Shown: in pieces, positions 17,605 to 27,009 of the stretch
How positions within the stretch are numbered: the first letter of the stretch is position 1
Layout of the letters: every line of letters starts with the position of its first letter
From: Deltaproteobacteria bacterium
GTDB taxonomy: Bacteria > Bdellovibrionota_B > Oligoflexia > Oligoflexales > Bog-1112
Reading direction: 5' to 3'
DNA: 64,000 nt
Assembly: GCA_016186945.1 (NCBI GenBank)
Contig: JACPKR010000072.1
Span: forward strand, 1 to 64,000
Made by a program: the position numbers and the translations under genes
The notes under the pieces: model-generated
Seen by the model: only the letters and a program-made list of their open reading frames with translations
Told to the model about the DNA's origin: nothing
Databases searched by the model: none

Positions 17605-19095
17605 CTATGAAGTGCGCCCCTCATTCGGTTTTGTTTTTTTTCTAATTGTATCAGTTCTCTGTGTAATCTTTCCACTATCCCAGGCTCGAAGGAAGGCTTT
17701 AAATACATGAGGATCAAAGAGTTCCGATTCATTTTTTAGTTTTTTAACTGCATCAGCAGCGGTCATAAACCCAACATACGGGCGTCCGGATATCATTGCA
17801 TCGTAGGAATCTGCGAGAGCTATGATTCGAGCAAAAAACGGGATATCCTCACCTGAAAGGCCATCGGGGTATCCGGTACCATTCCATCTTTCATGATGGT
17901 GCGCGATCCCTGGGACGATCTTTTCGAAGAGGGGTAGCGGTGACAGAATTCCGGAGCCGATCACGGGGTGCAGCTTCATTTCTTCAAATTCTTCAGCATT
18001 CAGCAGGATTCCTTTTTTCAGAATAGCATCAGGAATGCCAACCTTTCCAATATCGTGAAAGCGAGCGGATATCATTAGGATTCTTGTCGTTTCTAAGTCG
18101 AGTTTCAACTCTTCCGCTATGACTTGGGCATAAAGGCAGACACGTTCCGAATGTCCAATCGTGTAGGCATCCTTTGCTTCGATCATCGCAACGATTGTTT
18201 CCATGACTCCCAGGAGTAGTTCTTCCCATTCACTTTGAAGAATGATCGTCTGAAAGTGGGGAGCCGCTAAAGCGACGATTTCCTGGAAAACCTGTGAGGA
18301 CTTGGAGGGGTCTCGTGCATTCATGGAATTGCATTGGAAGGCGAGGATGGGTGCTCCCCCGTGGGCCATAGGCAGAAAAGTAGAGTGAGAGTGCGTCTTC
18401 GCTTCCCTGCGAGAACACATGACGCCTCGCTTAAGGGCAATCGCCCGGCTCAGCCCTTTTTCCTGAATGACGATGGGTGTCTTGCTTTTGGAAAACTTTT
18501 TGGAATACACAGGGACAAGTCTATGTGAGTTAGCCTCAAGTAAAAAGACAGCGGCGCTTTCTATGGCTGGTTCAATCATTTTGAAAACGGAGCATGTAAG
18601 CTGGGCGCCCGATGCGAGGCTTCTGGTCTTGATAAGGTCTCTCAGGAAATTCAGCAAGATCGCTACCTGTTGTTGTGAAAGACTCATCCTTTTGTGCGAG
18701 GAAACTTTTGTGAACTTTGTCTTTTTCTGATCTGTGCTCACTTCGGAATCAAAGTGGATAGGGATGTGTTCAAGGGATGACCGGGCAATTTCCACAGCGA
18801 AGGGAGCCTGGAAAAGAAGCTTAAAATCTCCAATTGTGATTTGGTCGCCGCTTTTCAATATGGAATTGACGACTTCTTTGTTGTTTATATAACATTTGTG
18901 TTTTGTCTCGATATCTTCAAGGATGTAAAGATTGCCCTTTCTTTTGATGCGCAGGTTGTATGGTGAGATGGAATTGCCGGGCAATTGAACGAAATTCTCA
19001 AGATCGCTGCCGATTCCGACAGGGAACTCGGTCAAATTGTATACTTTCCCAACATCAGGGCCCTGGACGATCTTGATGCTGGCGTTGTTTTCCAT
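17605..19095 (-). CDS. FHA-GAF-HD-GYP cyclic-di-GMP phosphodiesterase
   Basis: 496 residues in three parts. Residues about 5-92 form an FHA domain (VGKVYNLTEFPVGIGS, CYINNKEV, KSGDQITIGDFKLLF). Residues about 150-295 are GAF-like. Residues about 300-480 are an HD-GYP domain with HSERV, HDIGKVGIPD, HPVIGS and HHERWNGTGYPDGLSGEDIP, so all metal and GYP residues are present and c-di-GMP hydrolysis is expected. The FHA domain suggests recruitment to a phosphothreonine partner. It is divergent from the PAP2 gene with six bases between the proposed starts, so the promoters must lie within the partner's coding sequence. Confidence 0.9.
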   Translation of the reverse strand: MENNASIKIVQGPDVGKVYNLTEFPVGIGSDLENFVQLPGNSISPYNLRIKRKGNLYILEDIETKHKCYINNKEVVNSILKSGDQITIGDFKLLFQAPFAVEIARSSLEHIPIHFDSEVSTDQKKTKFTKVSSHKRMSLSQQQVAILLNFLRDLIKTRSLASGAQLTCSVFKMIEPAIESAAVFLLEANSHRLVPVYSKKFSKSKTPIVIQEKGLSRAIALKRGVMCSRREAKTHSHSTFLPMAHGGAPILAFQCNSMNARDPSKSSQVFQEIVALAAPHFQTIILQSEWEELLLGVMETIVAMIEAKDAYTIGHSERVCLYAQVIAEELKLDLETTRILMISARFHDIGKVGIPDAILKKGILLNAEEFEEMKLHPVIGSGILSPLPLFEKIVPGIAHHHERWNGTGYPDGLSGEDIPFFARIIALADSYDAMISGRPYVGFMTAADAVKKLKNESELFDPHVFKAFLRAWDSGKITQRTDTIRKKTKPNEGRTS

Positions 19096-19101
19096 AGAAT
19101 C

Positions 19102-19680
19102 ATGATAACATCTCTTCGAGAAGAGGGGGTAAAGGTGGAAACTTGGAATGAGCTAGACACAAAACTATTCGAATTTTTGAATAGTGCCGATCTCGGTCCT
19201 GTGTTGACCGATATGATGGTGTTTTTGAGCAATCGTGAGCTTTGGTTCATTATTGTAGGGGGGTATTTTCTTGTAGGTTTTTTTAGGGAACGTATGGCGT
19301 TTTTAAAAATTGCGGTAGCTTTGACCTCTGTCGTAATAGTGACAGACTGGGTTAGTTATCGCTTGATCAAGCAAAGTGTAGGTAGGATGCGTCCCTGTCA
19401 TGTTTTGGAAAATGTTCGACTGGTCGCTGAAGGTTGTGGGGGCGATCTTAGTTTTCCTTCGAATCATGCTGCTAACGGGATGGCCTTCATTGTGCTCCTG
19501 TGGCTCATCAAACGCAAAGTTGTCTATCTATGGTTGCTGTTTCCTGTGCTTGCAGTGGGTTACTCGCGAATTGTTCTCGGAGTCCATTATCCGTTTGATG
19601 TGCTAGGAGGCTTTGTTGTGGGAGCTTTCTTTGCAGGTCTGTTTTACGGAGTCGGGAAGGCCATCAAAGTGTTCCACTGA
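19102..19680 (+). CDS. PAP2-family membrane phosphatase
   Basis: About 192 residues with several hydrophobic helices and the three acid phosphatase motifs: KQSVGRMRPC (KxxxxxxRP), SFPSNHAAN (PSGH-like, with PSNH), and SRIVLGVHYPFDVLGG (SRxxxxxHxxxD). Likely substrates are undecaprenyl pyrophosphate or a lipid phosphate at the periplasmic face. ATG 19102 avoids overlap with the divergent FHA gene; GTG 19135 has a better G-rich ribosome site (GAGGGGG) and is an equal candidate. Its 3' end overlaps the convergent M1-like gene by 17 bp. Confidence 0.85.
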   Translation: MITSLREEGVKVETWNELDTKLFEFLNSADLGPVLTDMMVFLSNRELWFIIVGGYFLVGFFRERMAFLKIAVALTSVVIVTDWVSYRLIKQSVGRMRPCHVLENVRLVAEGCGGDLSFPSNHAANGMAFIVLLWLIKRKVVYLWLLFPVLAVGYSRIVLGVHYPFDVLGGFVVGAFFAGLFYGVGKAIKVFH

Positions 19681-22315
19681 TATCGAAGAGTATTCTTGGC
19701 GTTCGTGAAACATCTCCATAGTATTCTGTGTAGAATACGCTGGTCACGGAAAATTGAGAGAGAATTAGGGTGCCAGCTCCGATCACGTCACCACCAAGGG
19801 GCAGGATGAGACTTGTTCCCGCAGCTCTCATCCTTGTCAGAGGGTCCCAAGGCTCCGCATAACCGATGTCGTAAAATAGTTTGAACTTCATTTTTCTCAC
19901 CAGGAAAATGCTGTCAGGAATAAAGACAATGGGAAAGGGAGTGAGAAGTTCAAGAGATGCCGCGTTTACATTTCGTTCTGGCGCTAGATGGGCGCTATCA
20001 ATCCTTAGTCCGGCTTCGTTTAGGTCATTCACACGGAAGAGCGTATAAGCGGGAACGCCGTCGGGTGCAAAAAGGCGCCCCGCAAACAGACGTAAGTTCG
20101 TTTGCAGTTCGGGGACTGGCTTGCACGTGAGAGAAGGGTTGATCAGGATTCGCTGATAAGGTGCGGCAGCTTCGGTAAGGCGTAAAGAAGATTCTGAGGA
20201 TGTGAGCAAGGAATGCGAGCAGTTTCCTATTAGGTCAACATTGGGAATATTGAATCCTACGGTGACGGACTGATAAGCGGTGTTTTCTTGTCCCACGATT
20301 CTACGCTGGCTCAGTTTAGCAAGTAGTTGAAAAGACTGGTCTCTCCATTCCAGCTCTCGTTGCAGACCTGTCGATGTTATCTGATCTCCAAAATAGTTAA
20401 GGGAATGATCAATCTTCAGCTGGGACTGCAAGAGAGGTAGTTTTTTTTGAAACTCAAGGTGATAGGCGCTTGTTCCTTCCTCTGGTTTTCCCTCTAACTT
20501 CATGTGCAACCAACTGTGTACATATCGAAACGTGCCCGCTCGCAAACCCACCGAAGTCTGCTCGCCAGGGGAACGCAGGGCAAAGGGCATCCAGACGGTT
20601 GTGTATTTTTCATCCGAAAATGTTCGCCCTGGACCTGGGATGACTTCCATCGCAGGAGTCTGTGTGGAGTTGTTAAATCGATCGACATCGAAAATCTTGT
20701 TTTGAGGGTCGACTTTTACATAGAGCGGCTCAAAATCGGAAAGAAACTCAACTCGGGACCTAGATTGCCTGTCGGGCAAAATCCCCGTTTGGATTTTCTG
20801 TTGCTGGCCGTTTTTGCCAAACACACCGATAGGAAAGGAAAGATCGCTTTCATTGTTAAATTGAAGGGCTGTGAGCCAGTGATGCTCGTCAATGGCTGTT
20901 GTTTTGACATCAAGAATAGAGGCGTTGAGCCAGTCCTTTGACACCCACCAACGAGTTAGGGCTTTGCTAACTTCACGGTCCGCGAGTCGTTGTCGAGCGA
21001 AACGCTCTAGTGTATCGTGAAACTCCTTGGGATTGAGCGAATGAAGGATGTGATGCTGTGTCAATTCCCGGGTGAAAGCAAAGAAATGCTCGTCTCCCAT
21101 AAGTGTTTTCAAGTATCTCAGTGCCAGTGCATGTTTTATGTACGCTAATTTGTGTGTAGAAATGGATTCTAGGCTCGTGTTGGTAAGTCTAAGAAAGGGG
21201 TGATCTCGGTAAAGCAGTTGCGCTGTAAGATTCTGATACTGAAGATAGGTAAAATCGAGAAACGAATAGCCATGATCCCATGTGTTGAAAAGGTTAGACC
21301 TCCGAGGAGACTGCGATGTGGAGAGAAGGGTTGCAAATTCAATCATCCCTTCAATAAGCCAGGCGTCAGAGGGACTAGCCGCGTCTATAGCATTCCCATA
21401 CCACTGGTGGGCCAACATGGACGAAAGGATCCAGTACTTCCAATTGAGAACATCGTTCTGAAGGCTTTCGAAGATTTTCTGCCTTGGCCGGTTGAGAATC
21501 AAAAGACCGGGACGGCTCAGCGTCGGAAGGGACACCGACTCAATCAAAGTCAGGGAGGGGAATGGGTAAGGTCCAAAAAGGTCAATATGTGAAGTCAGGA
21601 ATCGGGAGAGGGTGGCAAAAACCTCCGGCTCTTGCCCTTGTGTGTAAAGTTTTGTAGGGATCGGCTCCTTGTATTCTTTGGAAGTGTAGTTGATTTTTGT
21701 AAGGATGAACGATAGGTGTCCGGCACCGAATATGGACGCTTCCAGATGCCCGGGCTTGGTCCTTACGCTATGGGCGGACAGGGCCTGCCAAGTGATGGGC
21801 GTTTTTAGAACAAGTTTCTGAGCGTTGGGCCTTGTGATGGGCGATGACGGGGATGCACAGTCGTCCTTTAAGTATGGGTAGAAATGCTCGATGAACCACT
21901 CGTCTCTTGCCGCGGGAACCAAGCTTGTTTCAAAGAGAAGCGTAGCCTGCTCTTGGGCATGTTTGAATTCTATTCGAACAAGTGAGCGACCGATGGGAAC
22001 CACTCTGTACGAAGGATCCTCAAAGATCCTAGTGGTCCCTTTGTTTGTGTTTCCTTCAATACTTTTCTCGATGTCTTTGAGTCGAGTGGGAATGTAGTGC
22101 TTCGTTGAGAAACTCGGGTCGTTGAGGGGAAGGAAAACGCAGAGTGTGTCAGTAGGCGAATCAAGTTGAATATGGAGAGACCCGGATATTTTCGAGGGCT
22201 GGCCGTTGTTGTCTTCTGTCAACTGTACGGTCAGGGCTATTTTCCCGCCGGAACTCGCACCGCACAGGGGTTTTGTTAAAAAAACCAGTATTAGAAATGT
22301 GAATGTGTGTTTCAT
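19664..22315 (-). CDS. M1 gluzincin-like protein with lost active site, probable outer-membrane barrel at the C-terminus
   Basis: 883 residues with a signal peptide (cleavage near residue 20). Residues about 25-460 follow the M1 aminopeptidase plan: FGPYPFPSLTLIES, then SMLAHQWYGN and WLIEGMIEFAT. In active enzymes the first block is HExxHQW; here H and E are S299 and M300, while H303 and the third ligand E322 remain, so zinc binding and catalysis should be lost. Residues about 620-883 are rich in alternating beta-strand pattern and end in RILFDISGTL, suggesting a transmembrane barrel. I infer a structural or binding role at the outer membrane. Confidence 0.7.
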   Translation of the reverse strand: MKHTFTFLILVFLTKPLCGASSGGKIALTVQLTEDNNGQPSKISGSLHIQLDSPTDTLCVFLPLNDPSFSTKHYIPTRLKDIEKSIEGNTNKGTTRIFEDPSYRVVPIGRSLVRIEFKHAQEQATLLFETSLVPAARDEWFIEHFYPYLKDDCASPSSPITRPNAQKLVLKTPITWQALSAHSVRTKPGHLEASIFGAGHLSFILTKINYTSKEYKEPIPTKLYTQGQEPEVFATLSRFLTSHIDLFGPYPFPSLTLIESVSLPTLSRPGLLILNRPRQKIFESLQNDVLNWKYWILSSMLAHQWYGNAIDAASPSDAWLIEGMIEFATLLSTSQSPRRSNLFNTWDHGYSFLDFTYLQYQNLTAQLLYRDHPFLRLTNTSLESISTHKLAYIKHALALRYLKTLMGDEHFFAFTRELTQHHILHSLNPKEFHDTLERFARQRLADREVSKALTRWWVSKDWLNASILDVKTTAIDEHHWLTALQFNNESDLSFPIGVFGKNGQQQKIQTGILPDRQSRSRVEFLSDFEPLYVKVDPQNKIFDVDRFNNSTQTPAMEVIPGPGRTFSDEKYTTVWMPFALRSPGEQTSVGLRAGTFRYVHSWLHMKLEGKPEEGTSAYHLEFQKKLPLLQSQLKIDHSLNYFGDQITSTGLQRELEWRDQSFQLLAKLSQRRIVGQENTAYQSVTVGFNIPNVDLIGNCSHSLLTSSESSLRLTEAAAPYQRILINPSLTCKPVPELQTNLRLFAGRLFAPDGVPAYTLFRVNDLNEAGLRIDSAHLAPERNVNAASLELLTPFPIVFIPDSIFLVRKMKFKLFYDIGYAEPWDPLTRMRAAGTSLILPLGGDVIGAGTLILSQFSVTSVFYTEYYGDVSRTPRILFDISGTL

Positions 22316-22424
22316 TGTGCCTAGTTGTGTATTGCTAATAGAAACATTATTTCATACAAGGATTTAATAGTAGAGGGCTTGTGGAAAGTTCCCTGATTTT
22401 AGAAGGGATTATGCGGAGTTGTAA

Positions 22425-23678
22425 ATGTTTCAGCATGCAGTGCCCAAGCGCGTTAGGGTCCTCGTTTTAGGCGGAGGTATTCATGGGGTGGGGGTCCTTC
22501 ACGACCTTGTCAGCAGGGGCTGGAAGGATGTGCATCTTATTGAGAAAGCTGGCTTGGCAAATGGAACGAGTTCGCGATCGACGAAATTAATCCATGGTGG
22601 GTTGCGCTACCTCAAGCGGATAAGTCAATTTGGGATGGTCTCCGAATCATTGCAGGAACGGAACTTTCTGCTTAAAGCGGTACCCGACATTGTTTATCCT
22701 GTTGAACTTATACTTCCCATAGAGCGGGGGCACTTGATCAACTCATTTATGATGCGCGCCGGACTTTCTCTTTACGATTTCCTGTCTGGTAAATACGGTA
22801 TCCATAAGCACCAGACTTTGTCTGATGACGAAGCGAGACAAAAGGCCCCCATTTTGGCGACGGACAAATTCTCCCACTTTTTCTCTTTCTGGGATGCACA
22901 GACGGATGACTTGGCCCTTGTACGACGCATTGCTTTTTCGGCCGTGGAACTGGGGGCGGGTGTGACCGAACAGTGTCGGGTCTTGTCGCTTAAGCATGAT
23001 GCGGATGGTTGGCTTGCGGAAGTCGAGAACCGCGATGGGCAGACGAATGTGATCAGTGCCCTCTATGTTGTTAATTGCCTGGGACCTTGGGCAAACGATT
23101 TCTTGGAAGCAAGTAAAATTCGACCCGAAGTCAGGGGAGTAAAGGACAAAGGATCCCATCTTATTATCAGGGACTTGGGATTGAAAGCGGGTATGTTTCT
23201 TGAGGTTCCCGGGGATAAGAGAATAATGTTTGTCCTCCCGTGGCAGGGAGTCACACTGTTAGGAACCACCGAGGAGTCGTTCGAAAGCAGGCCTGATGAA
23301 GTTCGTGCCAGTGACAGCGAGATGGACTATCTCCTGATGGCGGCCAATTTCTACCTGAAGGAACCTCTGACACGCAAAGATATCCAAGCTACATTTGCGG
23401 GTGTGCGGTGGATGGTGGCTGAAGAGGGGAGCGACCTGTCATCTACCTCACGGGAATCGGCGTTAGGTGAGCACGTATCCAACCGAGGTTTGTTGATCAC
23501 AGTCTACGGGGGGAAGCTGACAAGTTACCGGCTTCTTGCTGAAAAAATAGGGGATCGCATCACTCATCACTTTGGACAGTTTCAAGCCACGGGCACGAAG
23601 GATCTTTCAGCATGGGCGAAAAAAGCTGACTCTGCAATCCCGGGGGCGCTTGAGCGCTTTCTCTCTACGGATTGCTGA
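22425..23678 (+). CDS. glpD: FAD-dependent glycerol-3-phosphate dehydrogenase, lacking the C-terminal domain
   Basis: Oxidises glycerol-3-phosphate to dihydroxyacetone phosphate at the inner membrane, passing electrons to quinone. The FAD motif LVLGGGIHGVGVLHDLVSRG and the GlpD blocks GTSSRSTKLIHGGLRYL and KGSHLIIRD are clear, as are WQGVTLLGTTE and GGKLTSYR. It has 417 residues, whereas bacterial GlpD usually has about 500-560: the helical DAO_C domain after GGKLTSYR is absent. Only 55 bp separate its stop from ileS, so there is no room for a frameshifted remainder. GGAG precedes the ATG. Another FAD-dependent oxidase of the DAO family is an alternative. Confidence 0.8.
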   Translation: MFQHAVPKRVRVLVLGGGIHGVGVLHDLVSRGWKDVHLIEKAGLANGTSSRSTKLIHGGLRYLKRISQFGMVSESLQERNFLLKAVPDIVYPVELILPIERGHLINSFMMRAGLSLYDFLSGKYGIHKHQTLSDDEARQKAPILATDKFSHFFSFWDAQTDDLALVRRIAFSAVELGAGVTEQCRVLSLKHDADGWLAEVENRDGQTNVISALYVVNCLGPWANDFLEASKIRPEVRGVKDKGSHLIIRDLGLKAGMFLEVPGDKRIMFVLPWQGVTLLGTTEESFESRPDEVRASDSEMDYLLMAANFYLKEPLTRKDIQATFAGVRWMVAEEGSDLSSTSRESALGEHVSNRGLLITVYGGKLTSYRLLAEKIGDRITHHFGQFQATGTKDLSAWAKKADSAIPGALERFLSTDC

Positions 23679-23733
23679 AGTATAACCGAAGCCACTGCGT
23701 CCCACTCGGGGTTGAACATTTGAGAGGTCAGAC

Positions 23734-26700
23734 ATGAAACCGGTCGGCGATATCGATTTTCCCAAGATGGAAGAAGCAATCCTCCAGTCTTGGCATGAAA
23801 AAGAGATTTTTCGCGCCCAGGATGAGCAAAGGAAGGATGCGCGGGAATTTTCCTTCTATGACGGCCCACCGTTTGCTAACGGTTTGCCACACTACGGTCA
23901 CCTTCTGGCTAACACCATTAAAGATACGGTCCCCCGTTACTGGATCATGAAAGGCTACAAGATAAACCGCCGTTTTGGCTGGGACTGCCACGGTCTGCCG
24001 GTGGAATTCGAGATTGAAAAGAGGGAACAACTGAAGGGTCGGCCCGATATCCTTAAAATGGGGGTCGCGAAGTTTAACGACATCTGCAAGGAGTCCGTCC
24101 TTCACTACACTAACGAATGGCGAAGGACCATAACACGCTTGGGCCGTTGGGTAGATTGGAACGACCAGTACAGAACCATGGATCGCGACTATATGGAGTC
24201 TGTCTGGTGGGTTTTTGGTGAGTTGTATCGAAAAGGACTTGTCTACAAAGGATTCAAGGTTGTCCCTTACTCTCCGCGAACAACATCGGTCGTGTCAAAT
24301 TTCGAAGCCAATCAGAATTATAAGGACGTTTCAGATCCCTCTGTCTTCATCAAATTCAAGATGAAAGGACGTGACGAATTTCTCGTAGGCTGGACGACGA
24401 CACCCTGGACCCTTCCCTCGAACCTTGCCTTGGCCGTCAACGAGAAGGTGAACTACGTGCGTCTTTTGGAGAAGGCGACAGGTGATGTTTTAATCCTCGG
24501 AGAAGGGACGCAGAGGAACCTTTACAAGTATCCCGAAAACGAGCCACCTTTCGAAATTCTGGAAACCATCTCCGGGCAAAGCCTGCTGGGCCTTTCCTAT
24601 GAACCACTGTTTGCCTATTTCAAAGATCAGCCCAATGCTTTCCGTGTTCTCCACGGAGACTATGTAGACACACAGGAAGGGACAGGAATTGTTCATCAGG
24701 CTCCTGCTTTTGGTGAAGACGATTTCTTCAATTGTAAATCCAACGGAATTGACTTGGTCGATCCCATCAACGAAACGGGTCACTTCACTAACGCTACTCC
24801 CGACTTGGAGAATCTGTACTTCAAGGATGCAGATAAGACCGTTTGCAAGATCTTGAAAGACAAGGGTCTGCTCCTGAGGCAGACGACTCTAGTTCATAGT
24901 TACCCGTTCGATGAACGGACGGATACACCGCTCATGTATAAAGCGGTCCCTTCCTGGTATGTTGCGGTCGAGAAGTTTAGCGACCGGCTCCAGGCCAATA
25001 ATGAAACGATTAACTGGGTCCCTTCCCACATCCGAAGCGGGCGTATGGGATCGTGGCTCGCCAACGCAAGGGATTGGGCCATCAGCCGCAATCGTTTCTG
25101 GGGAACCCCGCTCCCAGTTTGGGTATGTCGGAATCAGGCAGATCACGTGCAGGTGTTCTCTTCTATTGCAGAGCTGGAGAAAAAAGCAGGACGTTCCCTG
25201 GAAGACATCCACCTTCAGCACATCAGTAAGCTCACTTTAAAATGTGAGGAGTGTGCGGGAACGATGCACAGTGAAAACCTCGTCTTTGACTGCTGGTTCG
25301 AGTCAGGCTCGATGCCTTACGCTCAACTGCATTATCCTTTTCAGGCAAAGGAAAGGTTTGCGAGTGTGTTTCCAGCGGACTTTGTGGCAGAGGGAATCGA
25401 CCAAACACGCGGGTGGTTTTATGTGCTCAATGTGCTGTCCACCGCTCTCTTTGATAAGCCAGCGTTTAAGAATGTGATCGTCAACGGGGTCATTCTCGAT
25501 AGTTCCGGTAAAAAAATGTCGAAGCGGCACCGTAACTACACGGCCCCAGACATGCTGTTTGAAAAGTATGGGGCCGACAGTGTGCGCCTTTACATGCTCA
25601 ATTCTCAATTGCTCCGAGCGGAAGATCTGAGTTTCACCGATGACGGAGTCAAGGACGTCACCCGCAAAGTATTGTTGCCTCTGTGGAATGCGTGCTCTTT
25701 CCTGACAACTTATGCTCATGCGGATGGATGGGGACCTGGAGCAGATCTTGAATCCGGGAATATTCCCAAGGTAACAAATGAGATGGATAGGTGGATACTT
25801 TCACGCCTTGAATCGCTTTTGACGTCTGTAGAAGAGCACATGGCAGCTTACAAGCTTTATCTTGTGGTTCCTGAGGTCGTGGAGTTTATCGACGATCTGA
25901 CCAACTGGTATATTCGTTTGAGTCGCAGACGTTTTTGGGGAACGGATGTTCATGGTGCAAAGAACGACCAGGAACAGGCGTTTTCGACGCTATATTTTGT
26001 GTTGTTGGAGTTTTCAAAGATTTTTGCTCCCTTTGCTCCTTTCCTTTCTGACAGGGTGTTTCAAGTGTTAACTGAGGGTTTTGAAAAAGAGAAAATCTCG
26101 GTTCACCTCTGTACTTTGCCACACTATAAGGCAGAATTGCGCGATGAGAAGCTTGAGGAACGGATGGAACTTTTGCGCAGGGTGGTGACGCAGGGGCGTT
26201 CTCTACGGCAGCAACATAAGGTTAAAATAAGGCAAGTTTTGCCTACCTTAACGGTGATCACGAAGGATAAGGCTGATAAAAAAGTGATCGAAGACGGAAC
26301 AGAGCTGCTTAAGGGTGAATTGAATGTGAAACGCATTGTGTTCACGACAGAGGAGAGTGAGCATGTACGCCTTTCGTTACGACCGAATTTGAGAAGCCTG
26401 GGCGTCCGCTTTGGTGCCAGGTTGAAGGACTTTGCGAAAACGATTGCAGAACTGAACAAATCTCCTGAAAAAATCGAGGAGATGGTGAGCATTTTGGAAA
26501 GCGGAAAGTCCCTATCCATGCTTGGAGATGCTCTGAGTGAGGGAGATTTTCTGATTGATCGACAGGCGAAAGATGAACGTTTGATAGCGACCGAAAAAGG
26601 AGTGACTATCCTTCTTGACACCCACCTGACGGATGAGCTGATTGCAGAGGGTTTTGCGAGGGAACTTGTCAATCGTATTCAGAATCTTCGCAAAAGCAGT

Positions 26701-26916
26701 GGGCTTTCTGTGTCTGATCGCATTGACCTGCAAATCGTGGCACCGAAAAAGATGGCCGAAGCTGTGAAATATCACAGACAGTACATACTGGAAGAGACTC
26801 TCGGGAAGCAGCTTGAAATCTTTTCCGATGGAGGCGACTGTTCCCTGAAATTTGTAGAGAGTTACCAGATCGACAATATTCCCTGTATAATTGCCTTAGA
26901 GGTTGTAAAAAGCTAG
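23734..26916 (+). CDS. ileS: Isoleucyl-tRNA synthetase, eukaryote-like (IleS2) type
   Basis: Charges tRNA-Ile with editing. 1060 residues, longer than the common bacterial form. N-terminal FYDGPPFANGLPHYGHLLANTIKD carries the HIGH motif (HYGH) and WDCHGLPVEFEIEK follows; the KMSKS loop is KKMSKRHRNY. The KMSKR signature, the length and the C-terminal region (RSLRQQHKVKIRQVLPTL) are those of the IleS2 group, several members of which are naturally insensitive to mupirocin. The start ATG 23734 is preceded by GAGAGGTCAGAC. Downstream lies a repeat-derived stretch (26928-27000). Confidence 0.96.
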   Translation: MKPVGDIDFPKMEEAILQSWHEKEIFRAQDEQRKDAREFSFYDGPPFANGLPHYGHLLANTIKDTVPRYWIMKGYKINRRFGWDCHGLPVEFEIEKREQLKGRPDILKMGVAKFNDICKESVLHYTNEWRRTITRLGRWVDWNDQYRTMDRDYMESVWWVFGELYRKGLVYKGFKVVPYSPRTTSVVSNFEANQNYKDVSDPSVFIKFKMKGRDEFLVGWTTTPWTLPSNLALAVNEKVNYVRLLEKATGDVLILGEGTQRNLYKYPENEPPFEILETISGQSLLGLSYEPLFAYFKDQPNAFRVLHGDYVDTQEGTGIVHQAPAFGEDDFFNCKSNGIDLVDPINETGHFTNATPDLENLYFKDADKTVCKILKDKGLLLRQTTLVHSYPFDERTDTPLMYKAVPSWYVAVEKFSDRLQANNETINWVPSHIRSGRMGSWLANARDWAISRNRFWGTPLPVWVCRNQADHVQVFSSIAELEKKAGRSLEDIHLQHISKLTLKCEECAGTMHSENLVFDCWFESGSMPYAQLHYPFQAKERFASVFPADFVAEGIDQTRGWFYVLNVLSTALFDKPAFKNVIVNGVILDSSGKKMSKRHRNYTAPDMLFEKYGADSVRLYMLNSQLLRAEDLSFTDDGVKDVTRKVLLPLWNACSFLTTYAHADGWGPGADLESGNIPKVTNEMDRWILSRLESLLTSVEEHMAAYKLYLVVPEVVEFIDDLTNWYIRLSRRRFWGTDVHGAKNDQEQAFSTLYFVLLEFSKIFAPFAPFLSDRVFQVLTEGFEKEKISVHLCTLPHYKAELRDEKLEERMELLRRVVTQGRSLRQQHKVKIRQVLPTLTVITKDKADKKVIEDGTELLKGELNVKRIVFTTEESEHVRLSLRPNLRSLGVRFGARLKDFAKTIAELNKSPEKIEEMVSILESGKSLSMLGDALSEGDFLIDRQAKDERLIATEKGVTILLDTHLTDELIAEGFARELVNRIQNLRKSSGLSVSDRIDLQIVAPKKMAEAVKYHRQYILEETLGKQLEIFSDGGDCSLKFVESYQIDNIPCIIALEVVKS

Positions 26917-26927
26917 CAGCAGGGGAC

Positions 26928-27000
26928 CATGCGTAATCCACGGGTCGCAAGGAGGTCGCTCCCTTTCATTGTCATCTCGCGGCTTGACCGCGGGATCCAA
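26928..27000. repeat. Composite of a family B end fragment and a REP-like palindrome
   Basis: The first 27 bp (ATGCGTAATCCACGGG...GCAAGGAGG) follow the left end of family B (ATGCGTAAGCCACTTGGGGCAAGGAGG) with a few changes. They are followed by a palindrome with arms CGCGG and CCGCG around CTTGA (about 26974-26995) of the type TCTCGCGG-CTTGA-CCGCGGGA, which resembles dispersed palindromes known in many proteobacteria. The ATG at 26929 that would begin the longest downstream frame belongs to this repeat, so I do not take it as the start. Confidence 0.65.
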
Positions 27001-27009
27001 GTTTCCTCC

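Noticed and set aside
23676-23733. Possible frameshifted C-terminal end of glpD
   Set aside because: Only 55 bp remain before ileS, too short to hold the missing domain.
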